This document shows, piece by piece, positions 35,880 to 44,868 of a stretch of 64,000 nucleotides of DNA. Under the pieces are notes generated by a model that was not told the DNA's origin, made no database searches, and worked only from the letters and a program-made list of their open reading frames with translations. A program made the translations under genes and the position numbers. The DNA is from Cladochytrium replicatum (Eukaryota; Chytridiomycota; Chytridiomycetes; Cladochytriales; Cladochytriaceae), in the NCBI GenBank assembly GCA_025526935.1, contig JAHLKD010000046.1, forward strand, positions 318,118 through 382,117, in the 5' to 3' direction. How positions within the stretch are numbered: position 1 is the first letter of the stretch; every line of letters begins with the position of its first letter.

Positions 35880-37562
35880 TCACAAGTTGATAGGTGGAAC
35901 AGCCCAAATCAGCTTCTGTATCTGGTTCATATCGTCAGAGTCCCATCCACCACTGGTTACGTCCTTCGCCAACCCAGTCCTGATGAACCGATCAATGTCG
36001 TCATTTGAAAGCATGAAATCCTTGGCTAAACCTGTCTTCCAAGGTTTCCAATCCACCTCAGGGAGCGTTATGGACGAAAGATGCCCGATGTATGCCGTCC
36101 AGAACCTTAGCCACTCAGAAGGATATGCATCCACTAATGCCCTGAACATGCGATAGATAGTGGCAGACGTACTTAGCGAATTATTGTGCCGTATCCAGTT
36201 TCCGAGCAAAATGTGCACCCTAAGAAGAGTAAGGCTGCTCCGAGAACTGCTACTTGAAGTTGATATTCGGCTTGAGCGGTCGTCTGATTCAACAAATATG
36301 GGCCGTAAAAACTCATTTCGGGAGAGGACTTCGTAGTTTACATTGACGTACTTGATTGATGGTGGAAGAGACGGCAATTTAAGGTCATAAATAACCTCAT
36401 TGATCTTATGCATCTGGAAGCAGATACCCTGGATGACCTCTTTCACCAAAAGGATAGCCGTCCGACGATGCTGCTGCAGGCTAAGCAATGCAAGGGAACT
36501 CGTTGGAGAACTGGTTTGATGTACCTTCGGAATTCTACCAATCCCCTTGATAGCCGATGATATGCTTATTAGGCCGCCTGTTGATGTTGGCGCCGCAGGT
36601 GCTGCAGCTTCTGAATGACCAGCCTGTCGTTTCAGAGCAGCAAGCTCTCCCTCCAAAGCGATCACACGTGATTTCCATTGTGAAATCTCCTGGGAAGTCG
36701 CCTGCTTCTCCCTTTCCATTGCAGCGGTGATCTCCCTGAATCTTGCTAGCTCTTCGTGCTCGCCGTGCTGAATCAATGAACCCGCCCTGCCCAATTCATC
36801 AGTGAGAGCCTTCTCTCGCACTTCTGCTGCAATGCGGGTCCTTCTCTCGTTCATTGCAGTCTCTTCAAGATCTTTTGTCATGTTCAACAGTCGTTCTGAC
36901 TGTTTGAGGACCTGTTTTGTCCTTTCACGGTCCTCATCTGCTCGTTTGATGGTCGCTTGGAACTCGTCAACCTTTGCAGTGACGGGCATTCCTCTGTAAA
37001 TGCCGTACTTGTGTCCCTGCCGCCTGTAAAAGTCCAGAAATGTTGTTTCCTTCTGAAAGGAAGAGCTTTTCAAGCACTCCATACGATAGGCGTTTGCTGC
37101 TGTTATGAACTCCGTTCGTCCACTGCATTCATCGTGAATTTCGTTCAGGGCTTGACGAACTAGCTTGCTGTCAGAGTTAAGTCGGTCGATCAACCCTTGA
37201 AGAACAAATCTTGGGCCGCATTCATCACGATTTGTTTGACAGTTGCTGATGAAGTCCTCCAAGTCGTAGCTGTGGCCGCTTGCTTTGAATTTTCGATACC
37301 AAAGTCGTATGTCTGAAGCAGGACAGAGTCCGTCGATGAGCAAATAGTCAGCATCTGCTTTAGTACCACGTCGCGCCGGTTTCTTTGAAGGAGCTATCTT
37401 TTTGACATCTGTCGATTTGACATCAAGGCCAACTTCTGCTTCTTCCACTTCAGAACCCGATCCCAGAGATGTTTCAGGTGCAGTCACAGGTTCTGCACTT
37501 GATTCTCTTTCCGATGATGGTCTGGATTGTTTTAACGCTCGCTTCTTTGTAGTTCGAGGCAT
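35880..37562 (-). CDS. hAT ORF1: 560-aa coiled-coil protein of unknown family
   Basis: Intact single-exon frame. In order: a basic start (MPRTTKKRALKQ) that could be a nuclear signal, an acidic Ser/Glu stretch to about 50, another basic patch (KKPARRGTK, about 60-68), and a folded-looking region around 70-195 (DYLLIDGLCPASDIRLWYRK, FYRRQGHKYGIYRGM). A charged Glu/Lys/Arg-rich coiled coil spans about 195-310 (ATIKRADEDRERTKQVLKQS). A Ser/Ala/Pro linker at 310-360 leads to a C-terminal region of about 200 residues ending DSDDMNQIQKLIWAVPPINL. No transposase, nuclease, methylase or zinc-finger motif is visible. It lies next to the transposase on the same strand and is found in three of the five copies. 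A DNA-binding or transposition-accessory role is inference only. Confidence 0.8.
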   Translation of the reverse strand: MPRTTKKRALKQSRPSSERESSAEPVTAPETSLGSGSEVEEAEVGLDVKSTDVKKIAPSKKPARRGTKADADYLLIDGLCPASDIRLWYRKFKASGHSYDLEDFISNCQTNRDECGPRFVLQGLIDRLNSDSKLVRQALNEIHDECSGRTEFITAANAYRMECLKSSSFQKETTFLDFYRRQGHKYGIYRGMPVTAKVDEFQATIKRADEDRERTKQVLKQSERLLNMTKDLEETAMNERRTRIAAEVREKALTDELGRAGSLIQHGEHEELARFREITAAMEREKQATSQEISQWKSRVIALEGELAALKRQAGHSEAAAPAAPTSTGGLISISSAIKGIGRIPKVHQTSSPTSSLALLSLQQHRRTAILLVKEVIQGICFQMHKINEVIYDLKLPSLPPSIKYVNVNYEVLSRNEFLRPIFVESDDRSSRISTSSSSSRSSLTLLRVHILLGNWIRHNNSLSTSATIYRMFRALVDAYPSEWLRFWTAYIGHLSSITLPEVDWKPWKTGLAKDFMLSNDDIDRFIRTGLAKDVTSGGWDSDDMNQIQKLIWAVPPINL

Positions 37563-37699
37563 GGTGTTTGTACTGTTTGTCGTGGGAAGATACTGGCCCG
37601 GTGTTCTTAGCCGGAATGTTACAGGAATGTATGCTATAATACTTCCCTGACACTATAGTTTTCTACCCGATCTGAAAATAATAATAAGCTAGGGAAGAA

Positions 37700-37960
37700 A
37701 CTGGCTAGTAACATTGATAGAGAGGATTCTGTCTGGGTGGACAGAATCTTATTGCTAGTAACATTGATAGAGAGCTTAGCTGTACTTGATAGAGATCACT
37801 GAAGTACCGTCAATGAGTTGAGAAAGTGTCCGGGTGGACAGAATCTTATTGCTAGTAACATTAATAGAGAGGTTAGCTGTACCTGATAGAAATTACTGAA
37901 GTACCGTCAATGAGTTGAGAAAGTGTCCGGGGGGACAGAATCCTATTCTACCCAGACAGA
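37700..37960 (-). repeat. hAT array next to ORF1, minus orientation
   Basis: About two to three units of the ~95-bp repeat carrying TGTCCGGGTGGACA. This corresponds to the array upstream of ORF1 in copies 1 and 3. Confidence 0.8.
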
Positions 37961-37984
37961 CACAGTGACACTCAGTCTCCCAGA

Positions 37985-38530
37985 TTTCTATCCACCCGGA
38001 CACTTTCTCAACTCATTGACGGTACTTCAGTAATCTCTATCAGGTACAGCTAACCTCTCTACAAATACTACTAGCAATAGGATTCTGTCCACCCGGACAC
38101 TTTCTCAACTCATTGACGGTACTTCAGTGATCTCTATCAAGTACAGCTAACCTCTCTAATAATGTTACTAGCAATAAGATTCTGTCCACCCGGACACTTT
38201 CTCAACTCATTGACGGTACTTCAGTGATCTCTACCCAATACAACTAACCTCTCTATCAATGTTACTAGCAATAGGATTCTGTCCACCCGGACACTTTCTC
38301 AACTCATTGACGGTACTTCAGTGATCTCTATCAAGTACAGCTAACCGCTCTAATAATGTTACTAGCAATAAGATTCTGTCTACCCGGACACTTTCTCAAC
38401 TCATTGACGGTACTTCACTGATACTTCACTGATCTCGATCAAGTACAACCAACCTGTCTACAAATACTACTTGTAATAGGATTCTGTCCAGGCGGTCGCT
38501 TTCTCAACTCCTGGACGGTACTTCAACAGA
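37985..38530 (+). repeat. hAT array 3' of the transposase, plus orientation
   Basis: Five to six units in the opposite orientation to the neighbouring array, so the two arrays meet as a large inverted repeat around 37,960-37,985. The last units are more diverged (GTCCAGGCGGTCGC). Confidence 0.8.
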
Positions 38531-38556
38531 TGAACAGTCTAAACAACAATTTATAT

Positions 38557-40991
38557 TTAAAAGAGTGGGTTATCATCAGTTGCTTCCAACTCTAATACCA
38601 CATCAAAATCCTCGCCAAAATTATGCACCTTTACAAAATCCTCACTAACATCACTTTTTGAATCTAGGGAATCATTTTTGAACGGTTCTTCAGCACTCAA
38701 TTGATGCAACCAGTCATGACGGCACATCAACGCATTTATTGTTCTTGGAGCAAGGCGGTTGCGAGTTGCAGGTACCAAATCAACCCCGGCTGAAAACTTT
38801 CGTTCGACTGGAGCGCTTGTTGCTGGTATTCCTAAATAGTCCATTGCCATCTGGCTTAGGGCTGGAAAGTTCACACTTCCAACGGTCTTCCACCAGTCCA
38901 TAATATTGATTGGCTTCCCATCAGAATCAATACCGCGGAGTACCTGATCGCCAAGATAGCGATCCAGCTCATCTTTTTCCTCAGGAATCTCTTCTTGCCA
39001 GATGAAAACGGATCTAATGGCTCTCAAGCGTTCAGCGTCCGTTTTTTTCTGTCTATCACCGGAAGCTCCGCTCGAATCGTGTCGACGTTCTGGCGTGTTT
39101 CCAAAAACATCGGCACCACTGTTCTTGATTTTCCGTGACTTATACGATTCCTCCCAGACTTTCCGCACTAGGGTGACCTGATCCCTTCCTACATCTTTCT
39201 CCCAAGCCTTTGAAATTCGATAATATTGATCCTTAAAACGAGGATCGAGTACCGTAGCAACTGCTAAACACGGGCTCTTAGCGATTGAGTAATATATTCT
39301 CAGCTTATCTAGTGCATTTCGAAATGCTTTGGTGAAAGTTTCATTAATTCTGCATCCTCTAGGTCCTCCAGTTGATCGATAAGATCGTTGTAAAATGGAA
39401 TAACAAGCGGAAGTGTTGGATATCTAGACCCCTCGATTGCCTTTGATATAACCTCGAAAACACTCAAACCATCCCGGATCTTCTGTAGGACCTCCCATTG
39501 CTTTGGATTTATTGACCAATCTTTCAAAGAATCTTCAATCCAGCATATTTTGTCCATTGCCTCTCGTAGCTGTAAGGCTCGTTTGACCATATAGAACGTG
39601 CTATTCCAGCGAGTTGTCACATCGATAATTGGTAATAGAGGAACCAGTTTCACAAATCGGCACGAATCAATAAATGAGCTTCGTCGTTTTGGGGAAGACC
39701 GGATTCCTCTGACTAGCCGTCGAAGAAGGTTTATGACATTAACGCCGGAGTTATCGTCATTTGCGACTGTGTCCCCTGCGGGCGCGAATGTATCGATAAA
39801 ATCCTTTGCTGCAAGATTGATAATGTGTGCCATACACCGCATGTGTTGAGTTTCTGCAGACCACGCAATATCCCTATCTTCCAAGAGCGTCTCCAGCTTA
39901 GCACTCATGGTAAAGTTGTTTGAACCGTTGTCGGTTGTAATGCACAATAAGCGTTCACCCGATAGCATGCCAAATTCATCCAGACACTTGACAAGCTGAC
40001 TAGCCATGGCGACGCCTTCATGCTTTCCAACCATCGGAATCATCTGCAGCAGCAAGTCCTGCGGCTCCCATTCTTTCGTGATGAAGTGGGCAGTAATTCC
40101 AAGAAAAGAAATCTGGTTCTTCGATGTCCAACAGTCAGCTGTTATTGATACTTTTGAAGGCGAACCAACAATCAGACCTTTAATGAGCTCCTTCTGCCTA
40201 TCGTAAAGATCCATCTCCTTTTGCTTCACTGCTTTTGCCGTCTTTGGTGTATAGTTTGGCTGAAAAGTCTTCAGCATGCTGACAAAGAACTCGTTCTCCA
40301 CAACAGTAAAAGCCTGATTGTCTGCAGCAATCCAGTCCAAAATCGACAGCCACGCTACGCCTAGATTGAACACAAAGTCTTGCTCCTTCTCCAGCGAGCG
40401 GAAATTCAATGTCTGTTGTCCCTTGGGAACGATGTCCAACAGTCCAAGCGACCTGGCAATACTTCCATGGTGGTTTTTCAGATGCCGGAGGAAGTTTTTT
40501 GTTGATCCCGTCTTATCGACCTTCTGGCTCCACTTGCATTTCGCAACCAAACATGTTCTCAGACCATTATCAACCTTATAGTAATCCTTCGCTATGCCGC
40601 CTCGACTACCTCTACAGTCCGACATGCTATCAACATCTGCGTCTGATGAAAGCATTGATGGTTGAACTGATCCAGCTGCAGGCTCCTGTCGCACTGAAGA
40701 GTCCGCAAAACTAACGTCGGCAGGAAGCTCTGGTGCATGCTGAGAAGCCGGGCCCAACTCGCTGGAGTCATTGGAAGAAGATGTGGAGCTTGGCTCTTGA
40801 GCGCTGTTGTTGCCACCGTGTCCTGATACACGTCTGCATTTGTCCTGCATGCTGTTCCCCTCGCTGGACGCCTCTGAAATTTGGGGGGCTGGCAGACTTC
40901 GCTTCCGTGTGTCAAGCGGATGACTGTCCACCAGTCTTTGGCTTGCGTCGGACGCTGCCTTACGCTTTGGTTTAACAAAGGCGGCGTCCAT
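38557..40991 (-). pseudogene. hAT transposase (BED finger, hATC), one frameshift
   Basis: The frame from 40991 to 39309 encodes 560 residues. It has an N-terminal disordered region, a BED-type finger (CLVAKCKW then HLKNHH, about 155-180), the first catalytic Asp block SITADCWTSKNQISFLG, the second block CITTDNGSNNF, the C/H insertion motif MRCMAHIINLAAKDF and DVTTRWNSTFYM. Around 39,330-39,370 the frame moves by one base; the second part (to 38557) continues NALDKLRIYYSIAKS, VLDPRFKDQYY and the hATC dimerisation domain (DWWKTVGSVNFPALSQMAMD, SAPVERKFS, NRLAPRTINALM). Together this is a normal-length hAT transposase. No GT-AG intron explains the shift, so this copy is probably inactive, unless the base is a sequencing error. 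Confidence 0.93.
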
Positions 40992-41104
40992 TTTTGCTGT
41001 GGTGTGGCTGGAACGTTACCGACTCTAATGTCCAGGTGCACAGAAAGCACAGCTCTCGAGGTCTGTCGTGGTAGAAATTGTTTGTTACAGAACTTCCGTT
41101 GTGA

Positions 41105-41610
41105 CTTCTTGGAAAGTGTCCGGGTGGACAGAATTGTATTGCTAGTAACATTGATAGAGGTTAGTTGTACTGGGTAGAGATAACTGAAGTACGTCAATGA
41201 GTTGAGAAAGTGTCCGGGTGGACAGAATCCTATTGCTAGTAACATTGATAGAGAGGTTAGCTGTATTGGGTAGAGATAACTGAAGTACGTCAATGAGTTG
41301 AGAAAGTGTCCGGGTGGACAGAATCTTATTGCTAGTAATATTGATAGAGATGTTAGTTTGTACTTGATAGAGATCACTCAAGTACCGTCAATGAGTTAAG
41401 AAAGTGTCCGGGTGGACAGAATCTTATTGCTAGTAACATTGATAGAGAGGTTAGTTGTATTGGGTAGAGATAACTGAAGTACGTCAATGAGTTGAGAAAG
41501 TGTCCGGGTGGACAGAAAATACATGCCTCGATGTCTGTTGTGATGCAAAATTGTTTGATACATACAAAACTTATATTGCGTCTTCTTGGAAAGTGTCCGC
41601 GTGGACAGAA
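41105..41610 (-). repeat. hAT array 5' of the transposase, minus orientation
   Basis: About five units, each with GTGTCCGGGTGGACAGAA, lie between the transposase start and end B. The outermost unit has a distinct spacer (ATGCCTCGATGTCTGTTGTG) shared with the end-B side of copies 1, 4 and 5. Confidence 0.82.
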
Positions 41611-41816
41611 AGAACAATAGCTTCGTTTTAGATTCTCTATCCCATCGGGTTTTACTCGGGCTGACTTTTGACCCGAGAAGGGTTTTCCTACTGGACCCGA
41701 TACCCGACCCGGATCCGACCCGAAAATTTTCCATGAAAACCCGGCGCTCGGGTCGGGTACATTTAGTCAATGGACCCGGACCCGACCCGAAAGACCCTAA
41801 AACCCGCCGATCCTTA

Positions 41817-42029
41817 CTGACAGCTAATCAGAAAAACCCACAACAAAGAGAAAAACTGAACATGCAAGTCCATAAACACATAATGAAAGTCCTGAAATCC
41901 AAGATGCCCAGAATCCAATTCAGCGTCTCCAAAAACAAAATTCACAAACTCCTGCCCTCAGAGCGTCCCATGCATACAATTGTCATTTTCTCTGCAGTAA
42001 TATGATGGCCAATCCAAAGCCCAAATCGA
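41817..42029. other. Short unclassified spacer
   Basis: Nothing recognisable between the end of hAT copy 2 and the Copia relic. Confidence 0.3.
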
Positions 42030-43913
42030 ACTGGTCAAACTGGTGGTACCGGTGTTTCTATGATCCGAAGGTGCTGAGTACGTAAAACTTGTAACAAGCC
42101 CTTCAAAATCGATTGCAGTCGTCTGCAAAGCTCTACCTCACGTGGTTTGCAAGAGAAAAAGGGTCCAAACGTGATGTTTTCACAGGTGCGCTTGAATTTC
42201 CTCCTCCCTGGCCTTTGTCCATTCTTCACACTCGCTCTTAGCTTGCCGCCTCCTCATAGGACTTGGTTCCGTGTGCAGGATCACCTTGCGTCTGGAAGCA
42301 ACTTGTGCCCCTCCCATTTGTTTAGCTTTCTGAAGTGTGACCCGCTGTGCTTGCTTATCTTTCTTGAAGCTGTACTGTTCTACTTTGTTTCTTCTCGACT
42401 GCTGCGCTGCAAAACTGGGATTCTGCTTGTTGTTGGTTTTCTCGTTGATGGCCAATGGTATGGTGCATCATCTTTATCATTGTCATCTGATTCCGTGTCT
42501 GGTGGTGTCTGTGGCAGGTGTCAAGTCTGTCCTCTACCCTTGCTGCGTGAGTTGGTCTTGACCTCCCCCTCGTCGTCACTCTTATCGCTTTCGAAGCTGC
42601 TGTCACTGTAATTGTGCTGTTACTGGACCTGTCAGTGTCGACATTGAATGATATATATGCGAATCACTAGTATGGGGAGGTTGAAGGAGACCAACTCAAG
42701 GGTATTAGTTTCTGCTCGTTATTTTGAAGTATTTTTAGCACGACCTCCAACTTACTCCTCATCATTAATTTCCTTTTTCAATAGCTTCAGCAGACATGTT
42801 GTCTTGCCATAATCTGTGTGGTATATTGGGGTTGATACCAATGCCAATCATCAGATTGCAGAACCATTTAATCTCCCGCTACAATTCATTCAATACGACA
42901 AGCTATGCTTTAGCGGATGAGCAGGCTATAATCAAGTTGTGTGGACTGCCAGCTGATTGCCACATTGGCAAAAATAACAACATTTCTAATAACACGCAAC
43001 TAGCACATTGATCGCTTGCCCAATCTGCATCGGCATATCCATGCGGAAGATAGTCGTTCAATTGGAATTCATATACACCATCCCGGCATATGTGTGGAGA
43101 TGGAATTCCAATTCGTGTGTAATGCAAACCAAAATCCCAAGTCCCAAGTAACTAGCAATATAAACGAGCTAGGGCTTTCATTTCTGACACGCGTGGTTCA
43201 ACCTGATGTTGTGCCAACAGATTGACTGCAAATGAAATATCAGGTCTAGGGCTTTCATTTCTGACACGTGTGGTTCAACCTGATGTTGTGCCAACAGATT
43301 GACTGCAAATGAAATATCAGGTCTTGTTATTGTTGCAATATACGAGAGTTTCATCAATGCAGAACGTAAATTGGTCACATCAGCATTGTATAAGATGAGT
43401 ATTGTTTCGTCATGTTCAGAATGAGATGAAATGGACGTACTAGCCACTTTAGTATCAGATTCCCATAAACTGAGCTCTTCAAGAATTTTCCTAACATACA
43501 AGGAGACAGTTGTGTGTTCACAACCTTTCACAGGTTTGGTACTGTGAGTACTCGCAGAATATGATATTTGTCCCCAAATTTGCACACATCAGTGAGATTG
43601 CGAGTATATCCTATATCTCTGTACTGCCCCAGAGGCATTTTAATCACTCTCTAGCGGCTGGATTTAAACCATATAAACTCTTTCCTCTGTCAGAGTTGCA
43701 TGAAGGAATGCACCTTTAACATCAAATTGATTTAAGTAGAGGGAACCTATTGCAGCAAGAGCAATAAGCAAAAGAATTGTGATGGTTTTTGTTACAGGAG
43801 AGTAGACTTGTGTAGTTGTCTTCACCTTCAATTTGAGAAAATCCAAGTTCTGCCCATCTTGCTTTGAAGAGAATGAACATGGTTAACCAGCTTACTCTCC
43901 TATGGAACAGCAA
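42030..43913 (-). pseudogene. Decayed Copia pol relic (RT to RNase H)
   Basis: Minus-strand fragments occur in the order expected for Ty1/Copia, with many frame breaks. They are reverse transcriptase (LLIALAAIGSLYLNQFDVKGAFLHATL near 43,750), the region before RNase H (LRSALMKLSYIATITRPDISFAVNLLAQHQ near 43,300) and RNase H (LPHGYADADWASDQ near 43,000). A piece at 42180-42600 (EPSPMRRRQ ... EEWTKAREEEIQ) resembles the segment before reverse transcriptase and is out of order. No LTRs were found. Its right edge abuts the next host-like gene. Confidence 0.75.
43169..43322 (-). repeat. 77-bp tandem duplication inside the Copia relic
   Basis: Units 43169-43245 and 43246-43322 are identical except for one C/T difference (ACGCG versus ACGTG). 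The duplication repeats the NLLAQHQ coding segment. Confidence 0.92.
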
Positions 43914-43954
43914 TGTGATTCTGGAGCATAGACAGAGACAACAAGAAGCTTGCC

Positions 43955-44854
43955 TTGTCTACGCCAATCCCAGGACACAGGATGGTTTTCAATGCCCGAA
44001 CCGCTGCTATTGTTGGATTTCTGACTCGTCAAGGACCGCTAACACCTAGACTACTCCAAAAGCTCCAGCCCGTCCTACAACACCAACTCTCCGAGGCCGA
44101 TGATGCCGCAATAACCCCTATCACCCCTCCTGAGCCACCAACCGTGTCCGACGAGTCCCTAGTGACCGACCTTGCATCCAAGTTGTTCCCTTCCCACGCG
44201 TTGGATGGGACCAGCTCCACGGAGCCGCAATTCACTGTGTTTGGAAAATGGAAGGGAACACTAGATTACCTCTATGTCTGCGACGAATATGCTGGAACCT
44301 CAAGCGATGGACTGAGTTCCGGCCAGTTGGCGGCGGAGAACCTTGAACGCAAAGTGGTTCGGCAGAATCTAGTCTCCTACATCACCGCCGCCGCCCAGGT
44401 CCCGGGGTACACGTGAAGTTTTAGAGCTTTGGCGCGTGCGCAGATCAAGTTCGAATCCCCGATGGGACTGTGTGCCTACCTTCTTACGGATTGCCATAGC
44501 CGAAAAGGCCTTCCGGGAGTCTTCAACGCTTTCCAAACTGTGGGTTGACGTGGTTGATGATGTGGAGCATGCGCTGGTCGTACTGCTGTGCGAATTTGTC
44601 GTTGGTACCATTTGCTCACGGTGAGTGACCGTTCTTGCTCTTTGTTAACCAAAGAAGTTAGGTTTATGATTTGTAGATAGGGTTAGCTGACTAACCCTAA
44701 ATGGGTTAGTTACTATGTGGCTGTGAATAGAACTGTGAGTCCAGTAGCTCGCAACTTCTTTGCTGACTTGCTGCTGGCCTCTCTGCAGCTATTCCGTCTG
44801 CGGGAGGCTGGATCTGATTTCGCCAAGCGCTCCCCAACAATTATTTTTAATTGA
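43955..44854 (+). CDS. Unidentified multi-exon gene, possibly 5'-truncated
   Basis: A first open segment (43955-44416) encodes FNARTAAIVGFLTRQGPL and later PQFTVFGKWKGTLDYLYV. The latter resembles the end of Ccr4/Angel-type endonuclease/exonuclease/phosphatase domains (pattern F-x-GTLDY). A second segment in another phase (about 44405-44632, WDCVPTFLRIAIAEKAF, WVDVVDDVEHALVVLLCEF) ends at a good donor (GTGAGT at 44633). A third (about 44733-44854, VARNFFADLLLASLQLFRL) ends TTTAATTGA. How the first two join is unresolved, and they may belong to different genes. The 5' end abuts a Copia relic, so upstream coding sequence may have been lost. Only 14 bp separate the last stop from the next start codon, unusually close. 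Confidence 0.35.
44677..44710 (-). repeat. Second telomere-like motif, opposite orientation
   Basis: The sequence carries ATAGGGTTAGCT, ACTAACCCTAA and GGGTTAGT. Twelve bases (ATAGGGTTAGCT) are the exact inverse of the end of the array at 26356-26385. Confidence 0.6.
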
Positions 44855-44868
44855 ACACCTTCATCGCC

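Larger units (their letters stand above)
35580..41816 (-). mobile_element. hAT copy 2, full-length two-gene element, 6.2 kb
   Basis: The termini are the inverted repeats TAAGGTTCGGCGGGT (left, 'end A') and, read from the right, TAAGGATCGGCGGGT ('end B'), 14 of 15 bases equal. Inside are GGGTC/GACCC-rich blocks at both ends, ORF1 (37562-35880), array units in minus then plus orientation (37700-38530), the transposase (40991-38557), and another minus-orientation array (41105-41610). Flanking octamers (CTAGCCTG left, CTGACAGC right) do not match, so the insertion is old or one flank was rearranged. This is the only copy in the window with both genes. Confidence 0.88.

Noticed and set aside
39330-39370. 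Programmed -1 frameshifting in the hAT transposase
   Set aside because: No X-XXY-YYZ heptamer in the right phase was found and hAT elements are not known for it. Simple mutation or sequence error is likelier.
40592-41377. 261-codon minus-strand open frame with repeated FCPPGHFLNSL
   Set aside because: It is a translation of the tandem array plus an off-frame part of the transposase gene; repeat periodicity, not protein selection, keeps it open.
44440-44475. tRNA-like T-arm (AAGTTCGAATCCCCG)
   Set aside because: The 5' half of the T stem does not pair and no anticodon or acceptor arms are found. The segment lies in an open coding-like frame.
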